64,000 nucleotides of DNA from Lycorma delicatula (Eukaryota; Arthropoda; Insecta; Hemiptera; Fulgoridae), in NCBI RefSeq assembly GCF_047948215.1, contig NC_134461.1, forward strand, positions 87,230,245 to 87,294,244. The letters run 5' to 3'. The position numbers and the translations under genes were made by a program. The stretch's first letter is position 1. Each line of letters begins with the position of its first letter. The notes below the pieces were generated by a model. The model saw only the letters and a program-made list of their open reading frames with translations, was not told the DNA's origin and did not search any database. Of this stretch, positions 33,301 through 38,600 are shown one piece after another.

Positions 33301-35623
33301 AACAAATTTAAGTTCTGATATTTGAACGCCCTGCTTTTGGATGAACTAAAGACCCCCATCACCCTGAAATTTCAAGGTCAGGAGGAATCAGTCTCATTAA
33401 TGATAAGGCTTTGTGTGTAGCATAACCATACTGCTGAATCATGTGCGGGTGCCTCAAACCAAATAAATTTGGTAAGACGAAGACTAAGTGGTATAAGCCA
33501 TCATATGATCACAATCATTTCTGCTGATCAGGAGGAAGTCATCTTGACTAATTCTGCTATGAAGTGATCAATTGATATGACCATAAGCGTATATATCATT
33601 TTACATTTAATTATACGACTTTTGCTGATGTTACAGAGTCCCTGGAGTCGATTCTAAGTGTGACATTTAAGGTGACCCAAAGGGGATGATAAAAGAAATT
33701 CCAGTTAACAAATTGCAAAAATGCTTAAAATAATATAAGCATACAGATTTTGCTGTGTTATATTGTAGTATAAAATTATCTGATTCTGTGTAAAAATATG
33801 AAGAAAAAATTCAAAGTTACAAAATGGTGGGCTCTAGTCAAAACTACTTGAAAGTATGTTAAGAGTTTTTTTTTAAGCCAACTCCTAAATAAATTAGTTA
33901 CCTTATGTACTAATCTGAGAAAATCAAATTAAATATAATACCTATGCTGGAATGACTATGATGTACATCAGAAAATTGCTACTCATCAGTTCCCCCAAAA
34001 TGTATGTGTAAAGTGTGACTGGGTATTAAGTATTTCAGACTATCAAAATTAATAAGTTAACTATGGACTTCTTTCTTTCTCTGTTTAGCTTCCAGAACCA
34101 CCATAAGGTGTTACTTCAGAGGATGATATGTATGAATGTAAGGAAGTATAGGCTTGTATAGTCTCAAGTCGATCATTCTCAAGATGTGTGGTTAATTGAA
34201 ATCCAATCACCAGAGAACACTGGTATCTATGATCTAATATTTAAATCCGTATAAAAGTAACTGCCTTTACTAGGATTTAAACCACAGTCTCTTGAATTTG
34301 AAATCCACTGATTTGCAATGATGAGTTCATCACTAAACCAATCTAGTGGGATAAATTAAATATGAACAGAGTATTTCATAATAATCTGACTTTGTTTTGA
34401 AGAAAATCTTTTTAAGATTTTATGCAATTTTTACAGGGCTGTTATGAAGTTTTTTAAAAATTATAAGTTATTGAACATTAAGCAAATACTTTGTAAATCA
34501 ACCCTAGCATGTAAGTAGTAAAAAATGATATATAGATTAAAAACATTTCTTTAGTTGTTATTCATTTTTATATTTTTCATTTGCAGTTGACCAAGTGATA
34601 CCAAATGAAACAGAAAAAGCAAAAAATCAGTTTTTAAAATAATCAAAATAAAAAATTACTAAAAATAATTATTTCTGAAATTATAATCATTTTTAGTGTT
34701 TATTTTTTGATCATACAATGGACTATTTGCTGATACATCTTTGAAAATTATAGAATTGTTAAGAGAAAATAAACATTGTTGATGGTATTTCATGAACGTG
34801 AAGTAAAAAAAATGAAAGAGATCATATGCCATTGTGATTTGTGTACAAGTAAAGAATTTTTTAAGATTAAATTTAAGTATACCAAAAGGAGAATGCATAG
34901 GGTAGAGATAATATTTAACCACAGGGAAGTGTTCAAAATTTGTTGTAATTTATTAATCAAGTGATGAATAGTACACATTATTTGTTGAGGTGGATGATTT
35001 ACAGTTAGGAAAATTTTATTGTAAAAGGAGAGCTGGATATAATTATACTTCTCAGAAAGTAAAAAATTATTGGTTTGATTTTATTGTTGATGGTACTGAT
35101 GTCAGATATTAACAAGATAGGGGAAGTTATCAAAATTTTAATTACATTATATTGGACCCAGGCATATGTTGCCACAATACAACCTTCTAATGACAATTAA
35201 CACTTTTTTTGGATTTAATGTAATTGCATATTGTAATAGTGACCACAATCAATAAATTAAAAAAAAAATTTCAATCCTTAGTTAACACTCCTACCGCTAA
35301 ATAACAGGCAATTAGTGTAGACAATTTGAATGACAGAGATAAGTTATTTTGTTAAATAACTGAATGCTAGTTTTAACTACTTGGTACCTCATAAAAAACC
35401 TGATTTAAATGAACACTTTATTATAAAGTTATTTCATTATCTTCACTTCAATGTTCCAGGCATATTGCATTACAGAAAATGCTGATTTTTATTAAGAAAG
35501 ATTCAATGGAAAAAATTCCAATTTGTGAACTAAATACTTAAAAATAACCTATAATATTAACAATACTTACCACATGATTTGATGTTTTCTTATTTTTCTT
35601 GCGAGGAGGTCGCCCACTTCTTC
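6300..35623 (-). CDS. fs(1)h: Brd4/fs(1)h long isoform, C-terminal half (9 exons, 5' part outside window)
   Basis: BET-family chromatin reader; the long isoform binds acetylated histones with its bromodomains and P-TEFb with its extreme C-terminus in the nucleus to promote Pol II elongation (family knowledge). Seen here: nine minus-strand exons at 35571-35623, 21765-21993, 20302-20580, 17519-17764, 14732-14904, 14017-14157, 10933-11060, 7825-7984 and 6300-6365. All are bounded by AG/GT, and their phases agree at every junction, giving about 490 codons. In order: basic AT-hook-like GRPPRKK, Thr/Gly/Val-rich and Pro/Gln-rich linkers, SWSTLAQ motif, a Glu/Arg/Lys-rich helix, then RRREALAGQIDMNMQSDVMA and the terminal EESL. 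That ending matches the BRD4 P-TEFb-interaction domain. Bromodomains and ET domain are absent and must lie upstream, past 64000. Introns reach 13.6 kb and hold most of the window's transposons. Very confident of family; individual exon edges slightly less so. Confidence 0.93.
6366..7824 (-). other. fs(1)h last intron, no recognisable element
   Basis: Intron of about 1.46 kb between the two last coding exons. AT-rich, no open frame or repeat that I recognise. Confidence 0.8.
7825..7984 (-). CDS. fs(1)h: fs(1)h exon: charged region before the C-terminal motif
   Basis: Acceptor CTGTAG (7985-7990), donor GTAAGT right after GCA (GT at 7824-7823). 160 nt, enters in phase 2 and leaves in phase 0. 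Encodes KTAAEQSRVEDVKTSSQSED, a short Ser/Gly linker, then the Arg/Glu helix AAERERERQRLREQERRRRE and A. The RRREA continues directly into LAGQIDMN of the next exon, as in vertebrate BRD4 (RRREAMA...). Confidence 0.95.
8338..8448. repeat. Short inverted repeat (hairpin)
   Basis: Arms 8338-8365 and 8421-8448 are near-perfect reverse complements over about 28 bases (core GCATG...CTTTTAAGAATCAAT against ATTCTTAAAAGG...CATGC), with a 55-base loop. May be a small MITE or an end of a decayed element; no target duplication identified. Confidence 0.6.
8690..9733 (-). mobile_element. Mariner relic A (decayed transposase)
   Basis: Minus strand. The N-terminal helix-turn-helix is clear at 9538-9360: EQRYNIKFCMKLGKTFTKMF, LLKQAYKDDALGHMQCYKWF, SRFKSG, matching a mariner DNA-binding domain. 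Downstream frames are broken by many stops, but FHTPKKACQSQF, MELCTLNSCL.VKQ (from a motif like VHFEFLPLGETVN) and the region near 8800-8700 follow transposase order. An outer end reads CGAGGTCAGAGAATAACC at 9733 down to 9716, next to a TA at 9734-9735. The other end is not found, so it is truncated. Non-functional. Confidence 0.78.
9736..10220 (-). mobile_element. Mariner relic B, N-terminal part only
   Basis: Minus strand, immediately beyond the TA at the end of relic A. Translation gives VPSFSMVKKWGAEIKKRISI, then MLRTPKNH and LIADRRYTAC. These line up with the mariner pattern FS.VKKW.AEFKRGR.S...P..GRPK...D.RL..REIA. It is a different subfamily from relic A. Only the first third of a transposase remains, so relic A may have inserted into it or both may be independently truncated. 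Confidence 0.6.
10933..11060 (-). CDS. fs(1)h: fs(1)h exon: Glu/Arg/Lys-rich helical segment
   Basis: 128 nt, preceded by a T-rich tract and AG (11062-11061), donor GTAATT (10932-10931). Phase 0 in, phase 2 out. Encodes QRALIEQQELRRHQKEQAEK then an ERLRIENERRREREEEEALE-type stretch ending KF and the first two bases of an Arg codon. Almost purely charged, likely a long helix or coiled coil; the matching part of BRD4 is also a run of Lys/Glu/Arg. Confidence 0.93.
11347..11749. mobile_element. 403-bp foldback element / head-to-head repeat ends
   Basis: Almost the whole stretch is one inverted repeat: the outer ends GTATAAATTAAATTTCCAC (11347-11365) and GTGGAAATTTGATTTATAC (11731-11749) pair, and the arms continue to ACAGTAAC / GTTACTGT (11538-11545, 11562-11569) around a 16-base loop. 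Each arm contains CTGAAGATGGAGTAACA and CTGAAAGTACTAGGAT, the kind of tail seen at 3' ends of Penelope-like elements. It may therefore be two such ends in head-to-head orientation rather than a DNA-transposon MITE. ATACAAT occurs at both borders, overlapping the right arm. No coding capacity. Confidence 0.75.
12055..13078 (+). mobile_element. Mariner C, internally deleted, both TIRs present
   Basis: About 1.0 kb. The inverted ends TATGAGGGTAAGTCAATTAT (12053 on) and ATAATAATTGAACCCACATA (13061-13080) include flanking TA dinucleotides and pair over about 30 bases. N-terminal traces around 12240-12460 (YFLWSEGVSGAEIHPRLS, TNQENIE) jump straight to RQSMEWK-like sequence near 12465, so the middle including the first catalytic Asp is missing. 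The C-terminal part at 12698-12958 is open: LLNDNACSHTAAHTAETLQK and PSYNPDLVPSDYHLFGPLKE, containing the second and third Asp of the DD34D triad, then KALRG-type and KTFLYE blocks, a stop, and the RWTKC motif. Inactive. Confidence 0.9.
14017..14157 (-). CDS. fs(1)h: fs(1)h exon: SWSTLAQ motif
   Basis: Acceptor CTACAG at 14158-14163, donor GTATAG (GT 14016-14015). 141 nt, phase 0 to 0. Encodes VAEQNLKNAISWSTLAQSPP, a Thr/Ser linker and DCFQAFKKQAKENAKK. The SW(S/A)(S/T)LAQ...PTT...F..F blocks correspond to the SSWASLAQ...SFEQFRR region of BRD4. A second AG seven bases downstream (14152-14151) could start the exon at 14150 instead; that choice must be coupled to the upstream donor. Confidence 0.92.
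14158..14731 (-). other. fs(1)h intron, no recognisable element
   Basis: Short intron (ends depend on the splice choice noted at the flanking exons). AT-rich, no element seen. Confidence 0.75.
14732..14904 (-). CDS. fs(1)h: fs(1)h exon: Thr/Pro/Ser-rich linker
   Basis: Acceptor TTTCAG (14905-14910). Enters in phase 1 (2 bases complete a Gly codon). Encodes LLNNSMPVSVTTSVPAAVTI then Pro/Thr/Ser-rich sequence ending SYKPK. With donor GTATTA (14731-14730) it ends in phase 0 and fits exon start 14157. A second donor, GTAAAA after 14710, adds VLKKSLN and ends in phase 1, which fits exon start 14150. Both pairs keep the frame; I cannot tell which is used. Confidence 0.85.
14905..17518 (-). other. 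fs(1)h intron with a full-length mariner
   Basis: Intron of about 2.6 kb. Mariner D occupies 15892-17170; 14911-15889 and 17173-17518 are AT-rich and hold nothing that I recognise. Confidence 0.8.
15892..17170 (-). mobile_element. Mariner D, full length with TIRs, transposase broken
   Basis: 1.28 kb between TA dinucleotides at 15890-15891 and 17171-17172. The ends pair over about 28 bases (GGGTTGTCTGAAAAGTTTTG at the left, its complement at 17141-17168). Minus-strand protein, N to C: IQYRALIKYLHLKGNTPTQI and LDTIYGD (17000-16900), VNETWIHH (first Asp changed: normally GDETW; near 16545), VFWDSNGVLLIDYL, VLLHQDNVPAHTS (second Asp) and, after a frameshift near 16180, HSPYSQDLAPSDFFLFSSLK (third Asp), VGKRFSS and KKCIDLK. 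Multiple stops and the frameshift mean no active protein. It has the usual full mariner length, so decay is by point change. Confidence 0.93.
17519..17764 (-). CDS. fs(1)h: fs(1)h exon: Pro/Asp-rich linker
   Basis: Acceptor TTCACAG (17765-17771), strong donor GTAAGT (17518-17513). 246 nt, phase 1 in and phase 1 out. Encodes SLGVDVKPPMIVPDIKPLPL, further Pro/Val/Leu repeats, LLDLKQEPDPLVTALPSVFD and KPVLPNIPHTDG. Low-complexity acidic/proline linker with no known fold; assigned to the gene by splice-phase continuity and position. Confidence 0.9.
18120..18620. repeat. Interspersed repeat with a terminal hairpin
   Basis: Starts with an imperfect palindrome at 18120-18159: CTTTCCC...CTAGAT, AGCGCT, ATAGATCTAG...GGGAAAG. 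It then runs into less AT-rich sequence containing ATCTCCAGAACTACTGGACC followed by GATTTTGACCAAACTTGG, a phrase I know from repeated DNA in many arthropods. No coding frame. The right border is only approximate (a GCCATCTTTAATTTTCCC stretch near 18610). The class is unclear: non-autonomous DNA element or Helitron-like fragment. Confidence 0.5.
19205..19279 (-). tRNA. tRNA-Met-like sequence (pseudogene or SINE head)
   Basis: Minus strand reads GTTGAATGGCAAGCA (D-arm / A-box-like), CTCATAATC (anticodon loop with CAT), then TCAGGTTCAAGTCTCC (T-arm / B-box, matching GGTTCAANTCC). Spacing fits a tRNA of about 73 bases, but the acceptor stem is not convincing and there is no CCTTT-type terminator in place, so a tRNA pseudogene or tRNA-derived SINE is more likely than a working tRNA-Met. 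Confidence 0.5.
20302..20580 (-). CDS. fs(1)h: fs(1)h exon: Pro/Gln-rich low-complexity region
   Basis: Encodes GIKKAPPVISHMLPPQPARP followed by poly-Pro and poly-Gln/Pro tracts (PPPPTPPPQQPQSQQQPPPQ) and a Thr/Val/Asn-rich end, ...VVQNSDS, donor GTGAGT at 20301-20296. Phase 1 to 1. Pro/Gln tracts are typical of long BRD4 isoforms, where they are disordered. Two acceptors six bases apart, TCTCAG (exon start 20586) and TTGCAG (exon start 20580), both keep the frame; the longer form adds two residues. Confidence 0.92.
20581..21764 (-). other. fs(1)h intron, no recognisable element
   Basis: Intron of about 1.2 kb, AT-rich. Open frames inside it (21102-21299, 21596-21832) have no recognisable protein content. 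Confidence 0.75.
21765..21993 (-). CDS. fs(1)h: fs(1)h exon: Gly/Val/Thr-rich linker
   Basis: Acceptor AAAG after a T-rich run (21994-21997 and above), donor GTAAGT (21764-21759). 229 nt, phase 0 in, phase 1 out. Encodes NDTTPVAGGVQPSTGSARIV, AVAAGGSVNAGTVPTLTMTT and a Gln/Pro/Ser stretch ending QIQDNV. Open throughout only in this frame, and its end phase matches the next exon. Low-complexity; no fold recognised. Confidence 0.88.
22974..24601 (+). pseudogene. Decayed copy of a multi-copy insect protein family
   Basis: Antisense to fs(1)h. Starts MP-NCVNDVDAFCYTCDEFTI (22974 on) and continues in shifting frames through WLKGTQKALPFGV, CYFYLTSVSGISKKSKHTVK (23241-23300), a pseudo-linker with PHLITQ, LRSRLQGWNLL, IDLSKYSLKLVLLHKSNKYP (23710-23770), WNICDDFK, NNLESAAWASFKDVCKTLLG (24250-24320), LLSSYRAMGCNMSLKIHFPY and LDFFPDNLG, ending in KSF-stop at 24599-24601. 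The order and blocks match an uncharacterised, highly repeated insect protein (Cys-rich N-terminus, AMGCNMSLKIHFL...LDFFP signature) that I believe spreads with transposons; its enzymatic role is unknown. Many stops and frameshifts, so not expressed as a full protein. Confidence 0.8.
25276..25300. repeat. (AT)n microsatellite
   Basis: A TATATATA... run followed by AATAATAAT, sitting at the 3' border of the Penelope-like element. Confidence 0.85.
25300..26760 (-). mobile_element. Penelope-like retroelement fragment (RT plus GIY-YIG remnant)
   Basis: Minus strand. 26736-26452 encodes a reverse-transcriptase piece: KMVFFDISNMND (motif A, FDI...), then YYQSESIAMGSPLSTILSEI (the (L/I)AMGSPLS block characteristic of Penelope-like RTs). 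After many stops, 25872-25724 reads FELYGMYMIKCNYCKN then SSFNKRFSEQFNNYKRGNIT and NVIDHLKK-stop, the frame of the C-terminal GIY-YIG endonuclease. The segment between CNYCK and SSF, where YIGQTGR belongs, is missing. The tail contains GCTGAAGATGAATTAATTT near 25390. The 5' half of the RT is absent; the LINE starts just upstream. Dead copy. Confidence 0.8.
26761..27119. other. Junction between Penelope-like fragment and LINE
   Basis: AT-rich with no recognisable protein content. It contains GATGCTTGATCATAATTAATC-like direct repetition of ATAATTAAT. May hold the 5' untranslated region of the LINE. Confidence 0.4.
27120..31403 (+). mobile_element. R1-clade non-LTR retrotransposon (LINE), decayed, interrupted by a SINE
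   Basis: About 4.0 kb without the SINE, plus strand, antisense to fs(1)h. ORF1 remnant 27156-27926 ends in three CCHC-type knuckles (CYCCWDLGHK.., CFQCGKDEHIKAGYC, CRRCGAKGHYERNY). ORF2 follows: start-like ITQLNVNRSRSSHDLLWAIT, APE endonuclease piece VVVLGDFNAKSSEL (28180-28215) and PTFSRGSTESVLDLEF. RT traces: VVLPKGGGLMSYRPV (29150-29197), SLGKLFDKQVA, then AYINDLAVVV (29626-29655), where the catalytic FADD/YADD has become YIND. The C-terminal block LIPEVATWVNRLHGEVNFWT, WLSGHGSFGVYLCRIGK, CQYCDDVD (30600-30750) is an R1-type tail. It ends in a 16-base poly(A) at 31388-31403. Many frameshifts. More GC-rich than its surroundings. Confidence 0.9.
30215..30515 (+). mobile_element. tRNA-derived SINE copy 1, with exact 13-bp target duplication
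   Basis: 301 bp inserted in the LINE. AGATAGGAGGCGA stands on both sides (30202-30214 and 30516-30528), an exact target-site duplication. The head has an A-box-like TGGTCTAGTGATT and B-box-like GTTCAAGTCC 40-50 bases further on, as in tRNA-derived SINEs, plus the palindrome AAATCAGCTGATTT. The body contains TGGGTTTCAATTAACCACAC and ACTCATACATATCATCCTC; the tail is A-rich (AGGAAAAACAAAGAA). Confidence 0.93.
32155..32200. repeat. (GT)n then (AT)n microsatellite
   Basis: GTGTGTGTGGGTATG followed by about 13 AT units, ending ACAAACAC. Confidence 0.85.
34071..34352 (-). mobile_element. tRNA-derived SINE copy 2
   Basis: Same family as the copy at 30215, opposite strand, clearly more diverged. Reading minus: ATCCCACTAGATTGGTTTAG (head), GTTTAAATCCTAGTAAAGGC (B-box), ACCAGTGTTCTCTGGTGATT, GTGGTTAATTGAAATCCAAT on plus, and an A-rich/AGAAAGAAAG tail at 34071-34080. 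No clean target duplication seen, in line with greater age. Confidence 0.88.
35571..35623 (-). CDS. fs(1)h: fs(1)h exon: basic AT-hook-like segment
   Basis: 53-nt exon between a TTTATAG acceptor (35624-35630) and GTAAGT donor (35570-35565). Phase 1 in, phase 0 out; encodes (G)RSGRPPRKKNKKTSNHV. The GRPPRKK core resembles an AT-hook minor-groove DNA-binding motif. Its end phase matches the exon at 21993 after a 13.6-kb intron. In BRD4 the long-isoform sequence right after the short/long split is also Lys-rich (KSKKKGHPGRE...), so this exon may sit near the start of the long-specific tail. Confidence 0.8.
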
Positions 35624-38600
35624 CTATAAATAAATTAAGAAAAAACTTCTTTATAATGCCTAGATCATCAATTACCATAAAATCAGATAAAAATTAATTT
35701 ATATCTTATAAAAAAAAAACTGGTTGTAAATTTGGACTAATAAAAACAGATCATGAAGAATAAGTCAACATCTATGCAGTAAAGTAGCATTTGATAAATA
35801 TAAATATACTTAAAAAGTAAAAAAAAAATGCTAGACTATATTAGGAACAAATACAGCAGTTGATCCTGATTTAATTTATTTACAAAGCATTTTTAAAATG
35901 AATATTAAGTGCCAGTCTTTATCATTAAATGTAAAACACAATTTGCAGGCAGGTTATGAAACTTAATCTACACTTTAAAAAAGAATAAAAATACCCAAAA
36001 TCAGAATGCAACAATCATTTTCACATACAAATAATTTAACTTACCTTGAAAGGAAATACAATATACAAAAGCTATTGCTACGCTAATAAAAATAAAAATG
36101 TTCTAAATAATATAAGGTTTAAAAATGAAAATGCCTTCAAATAATTAGAGAAATTTATACTATACAATTCATTCTATTCTATTTATGAATTCATCTTCTG
36201 ATATAACTTGGATAACAATACACAGGATTCTGATTAAGACATTTTAATGACACCTTACAAATTCATGGTTCTGCAACAGGAACATTTAGAATTAGCACAT
36301 TGGAGACTGACTAGTAAAATTAAAGATAAAGTGTCAGACACATATTTTAATAAATTTGTTTCAGATCACACAAGAATTTGCAATTTATTAGTAGGTAATA
36401 GCCATGAACATTAATCAAGTGCCATAGCTATAATGGTTGTAGATGAGCATATGTAAAACAAAGTCACTACCAAGAACAAAAACCATTTATAAGCCAGGCT
36501 TACTGAAGAGTAGAGTGATTTACCATTGCCTTCTTCACTTCACAGAGTATAATAATGCATATAATCACACCAAGTCCACTTGGGCAGGTAATGTTCAGCA
36601 CTATAAGTGATACCTTTGCTCTGTTCAGTAAAAAAAAAAGGACTGACTGTAAAATGAACATCATTAAACTCCGAGAAAGCAACTCAGACTGATCTCACTT
36701 GTATCTCAGATGATTTACATTTATTAATCATAAAAAAATACTGTTAACAGATAACATAAGAATAATTAAGTTTCTGTGGGAAATAATGCATTACACACAT
36801 CCTCAACTCAGTGGGTAACTAATGATGACCAAAGCACTTAATTTATTCATTTTGTTTTTTGTAAGAATTTTAGGTTTTGAAGGCACTATATCGTTCAAAG
36901 TAAATTTGTCCAGCATGAGGTGAAACTTATGGATACAATTTTGAAACTCAACTTTTGAAGCTATTATAAAAATCATTATTTAATGCTTTCAATAGATTAA
37001 AATTAGACATATAATTCAGGCCAGGTAAAAAACTTACCTGGAAAATTCTTGTCTTGATTCTTTCGTTTTTTTCATTTTTATAATAAATTACAATCACCTT
37101 TAGATACAAACCATGAGTATTTCATACTGTATCCACTGAATTTGACAAAAATATTAATAAGTATTCTAAAAACATACTTTTAAATAATAAAAAACTCTAC
37201 TCAAAGCCTGAGACTGCTAAACTTTGGGGTATTTGAAATACTTATTAATTAACAAAACAGTACATTTCTTTTCTAGATTTTAAGGATTAATATGGTCTTA
37301 CAGTAAAATGAAAATAAAATCCATTATCCTGAAGCCAGAAACTATGTTGTTTAGGCTTATAATTAATAAGTAAAAAATATTTATGATATTTACTACCTAA
37401 CTGTAATAGCACTGTAAGTGTGAATCATATTAATTTTAAGGATAAGAGTTGGTTTTAACTGGGCAGAAAAGAGTAGACAGAACAGTCATGTAACAAAAAT
37501 CTTCATGCATTCACAACTAGTTCTATATACAGAAAACTTGGATTTAGTGTCCCAATTCAATGTCAAGAGATAGCATTAATATTTTAGTTCCCCATGTAAA
37601 TTGTAAAATCTAAGACAAAAATCAAGGATTTATTTACACTAGTGAAGGAAATAAATATTAGTTTTTTTAAAAATTATTTCGTGTATCATGCTACTGATAA
37701 AAAATGGTCATGTTAAAATGAAAAAAATAGTTCTAAAATTGATCTTATAAACATTTATATTTTATGCGTTATGACTCATGAGCTTCCCAGACTTTTTTTT
37801 AAATTTCTTCAAAGATGACAGTTTCAAAATATGTGAAGAACTGAAAAAAAGAATGGATCATATACAACCATTACACAAATTGGCCATGAAGCTATTTAAC
37901 TGATATTCTTATGATCAGGATGGTAATGATTAACATGATCTCTTTTGTATGGATAAATCTATTCTTTTTTGTATAATTTATTAACTTTTATAAAAAAAAA
38001 AAAAAAACTATTTTAAGCATATAGATTACCAGAAGAAAATGGGATTTGTAATCTTCCAACAGTATACACAGAATTCTATATGATACAGCCCCTGTCTTTG
38101 GCTGAATGGTTTAGTCTTCTAGAATAGCTAAATCAGTGTACATTTCAGCTGGCAGATAAAAAGTTATTGATTAGTAATGTGCTACGGCTATTTGAGGTAC
38201 TGATACCCCAATTTCCCATGAAGCTGTGGGTAATGGGCATCAACTGCTCAAAGATACTACCTAAGGAGTCCTTCTGGTGGGTTTTTCATTATTTCATAGT
38301 CTCTCTGTGGGTAGGACCATCTCTTTCTCCATTCCTTCCTATTATTTTTATCCCTCTTCCCTAGAGTATTCTGTGGGTTTGGTAGATGTCCACTAGAGTA
38401 GGCTAAGGAATGTGAAAATCTTTAGAATTTTTTCAAGGGTGAACTTTACAACTCTGATCAAGGAAATGTTTCTGTAAATATAAAACAAAATTCCATATGC
38501 TGGAGGTGTGATGTTTACTCGAGTAAAATTAGTTGGGCCTTCTAATCTACTAAATACATAAAAAATCTTAAATACAATCATTAAATTCAATCTCATTCTT

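Larger units (their letters stand above)
21994..35570 (-). other. fs(1)h 13.6-kb intron, transposon-rich
   Basis: Largest intron within the mapped exons. Contains the decayed insect gene copy (22974-24601), the Penelope-like element (25300-26760), the R1-clade LINE (27120-31403) with SINE copy 1 inside, and SINE copy 2 (34071-34352). 21994-22970 and 24602-25270 hold nothing that I recognise. 31404-34070 is AT-rich with an (AT)n tract near 32173-32198. 33230-33680 is less AT-rich and could be a degraded repeat; 34353-35570 is unremarkable. Confidence 0.8.

Noticed and set aside
36044..36081. 38-base minus-strand segment with good acceptor and donor, ending in phase 1
   Set aside because: It would encode a hydrophobic VAIAFVYCISFQ, out of keeping with the basic, disordered protein around it. 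Likely a chance pair of splice sites.
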